From Bacteroidota bacterium (lineage in GTDB: Bacteria > Bacteroidota > Bacteroidia > Chitinophagales > Chitinophagaceae), in NCBI GenBank assembly GCA_947487525.1, contig CANKWR010000004.1, positions 1 to 64,000 on the forward strand: a stretch of DNA of 64,000 bases, in the 5' to 3' direction. The position numbers and the translations under genes are program-made. A model generated the notes under the pieces. The model did not search any database. It saw only the letters and a list, made by a program, of their open reading frames with translations, and was not told the origin of the DNA. Shown here piece after piece: positions 63,036 through 64,000 of the stretch (position 1 is the first letter of the stretch; each line of letters starts with the position of its first letter).

Positions 63036-64000
63036 CTATTTGCTAAATAAGCCGTCTAAATAAGCTTCTTTAAAGTCAATATAGGTTGGAGCACCACTTG
63101 CGCTTACATTGGGTGTTTCGCAATTAAATAAGGAACTAATTAAGCCATGCATTTCCTTTTGGGTAAGTGGTTGCCCAGCTTTAATAGCCGTTTGGCGTGC
63201 CATGCAACGAATTAATTTTTCACGTTTACTGAATTTAATATCTCCACTAAAGTGTTTGAATTGTTCTAATAATAATTCAATGGCATTTTTTTCGTTTCCT
63301 GAAATTACATCGGCAGGAATACCCTGTATGATAAAACTATTTTGTCCAAAAGGTTCTATCTCATAACCAATAGGTGCCAGATTCTCCATCATCTCTTCCA
63401 ATAAAATAGCATCGGGCACACTTAATTCCAATACGATTGGGAATAAACTTTTTTGAGTAGCATGGGGTTGAACACTTGCCTTTTGGTATTTTTCGTATAA
63501 AACTCTTTCGTGTGCTAATTGCTGGTGTACCATAATCATCCCTGCACCAACAGGTGCCAGAATGTAAGTATTGTTTATTTGTAAAAGGGTAGCGTCTTCC
63601 TTTACAAGGACATCATCGCTTTCTTTGTACAATCCCATGGAGGAAGATTTTACAATAAAACCTTCGTTTCCATTTTCCATTTCATTCTGATCGGCACTGT
63701 TTGGAAGCGCACTAAAAAAACTTTTCCATTCTTTTTTCTCTACATCACTTACCCTTGGAATAAAATGGGCTTGATTTTTTTGAGTAAATCCTGCATACAA
63801 TGAACTGCTGGCTGCACTGTTCCTTTGTTCATCGCTTGCTGGTTTTTGAATTGCATCCAGTTGCTGTATGTCAGCATCCAATGAAAAATCTAAAGATGGC
63901 GCTATACTAAATTGTGCTAAAGCATGCTTTATAGCAGCTTGAACAAAAGAGTAGATAATTTTATCATCCTCGAATTTTATTTCCTGTTTAGTGGGATGCA
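63036..64000 (-). CDS. mutL: DNA mismatch repair protein MutL, C-terminal part (runs off the window)
   Basis: The gene continues past the right edge. Reading the frame beyond the track's TTG gives VHPTKQEIKFEDDKIIYSF-type sequence (HPTKQEIKF at the edge), the transducer-domain signature of MutL; a linker follows, then the C-terminal dimerisation domain. The endonuclease metal motif DQHA(x)2E(x)4E appears as HQQLAHERVLYE, with Asp to His and His to Gln changes. The end CETPNVSASGAPTYIDF keeps the Cys and Pro-Thr positions only loosely. Mismatch repair function is likely; nicking activity is doubtful. Confidence 0.9.
   Translation of the reverse strand, partial: HPTKQEIKFEDDKIIYSFVQAAIKHALAQFSIAPSLDFSLDADIQQLDAIQKPASDEQRNSAASSSLYAGFTQKNQAHFIPRVSDVEKKEWKSFFSALPNSADQNEMENGNEGFIVKSSSMGLYKESDDVLVKEDATLLQINNTYILAPVGAGMIMVHQQLAHERVLYEKYQKASVQPHATQKSLFPIVLELSVPDAILLEEMMENLAPIGYEIEPFGQNSFIIQGIPADVISGNEKNAIELLLEQFKHFSGDIKFSKREKLIRCMARQTAIKAGQPLTQKEMHGLISSLFNCETPNVSASGAPTYIDFKEAYLDGLFSK

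Overview
The window reads as a chromosomal segment of a Bacteroidota bacterium, most likely family Chitinophagaceae (inference). The evidence is an AT-rich genome, a SusC/SusD pair, TonB-dependent receptors with a carboxypeptidase-like N-terminal domain, the gliding lipoprotein GldH, a DUF4834 protein, many lipoproteins, and promoters of the Bacteroidota type (-7 box TAnnTTTG). There are no insertion sequences, phage genes, CRISPR arrays or rRNA/tRNA genes that I can see. No gap between genes exceeds 300 bases; the longest are about 210-230 bases and flank asd.

Layout. 1-1.5 kb: the last codons of a SusC-like receptor and its SusD partner. 1.5-5.3 kb: an AdiC-like permease with an arginine-deiminase/DDAH-type enzyme, converging on a fluoride-type ClC antiporter and a small membrane protein. 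5.4-7.4 kb: beta-carbonic anhydrase and a GH29 alpha-L-fucosidase. 7.5-15.5 kb: a TonB receptor plus beta-helix lipoprotein behind an 11-bp-periodic direct repeat resembling a Pho box, an acetyltransferase, then the ppk1-ppx polyphosphate operon. 15.6-17.8 kb: an LpxH-like phosphoesterase, a glycosyltransferase and a small protein. 17.8-19.5 kb: an arsR-arsM-arsC operon with a perfect 36-bp operator palindrome and no efflux pump. 19.6-23.4 kb: alanine dehydrogenase divergent from an Lrp regulator, then small metabolic genes.

23.4-31.7 kb is housekeeping: rimP-nusA-infB, a SurA-like chaperone and purF, with strong RNA hairpins ahead of rimP and between infB and the chaperone gene. 31.7-35 kb is a leftward kdsD-like/manC/KAS III cluster. 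35-40.6 kb: recQ, a DUF3089 lipoprotein, a chromate transporter and a surface-type protein. 40.7-46 kb: an RND efflux adaptor and pump, followed by a GH130 lipoprotein. 46-52 kb: a hydrolase, a NagX-like acyltransferase, the GTPases TypA and ObgE, and a TetR regulator.

52-57.4 kb: a PfkB kinase, asd, ligA and an NrtR-like regulator. The 232-bp gap before asd holds the most striking signal in the window: a Bacteroidota promoter, a 14-codon ORF rich in Met/Lys/Thr/Ile/Asn codons, a possible antiterminator and a perfect intrinsic terminator. This is the architecture of ribosome-mediated attenuation, here placed on the entry gene to Lys/Met/Thr synthesis. 57.5-64 kb: yicC, gldH, a two-component system, an arginase-fold protein with altered metal ligands, a PBP4-type carboxypeptidase and the C-terminal part of mutL, which runs off the window.
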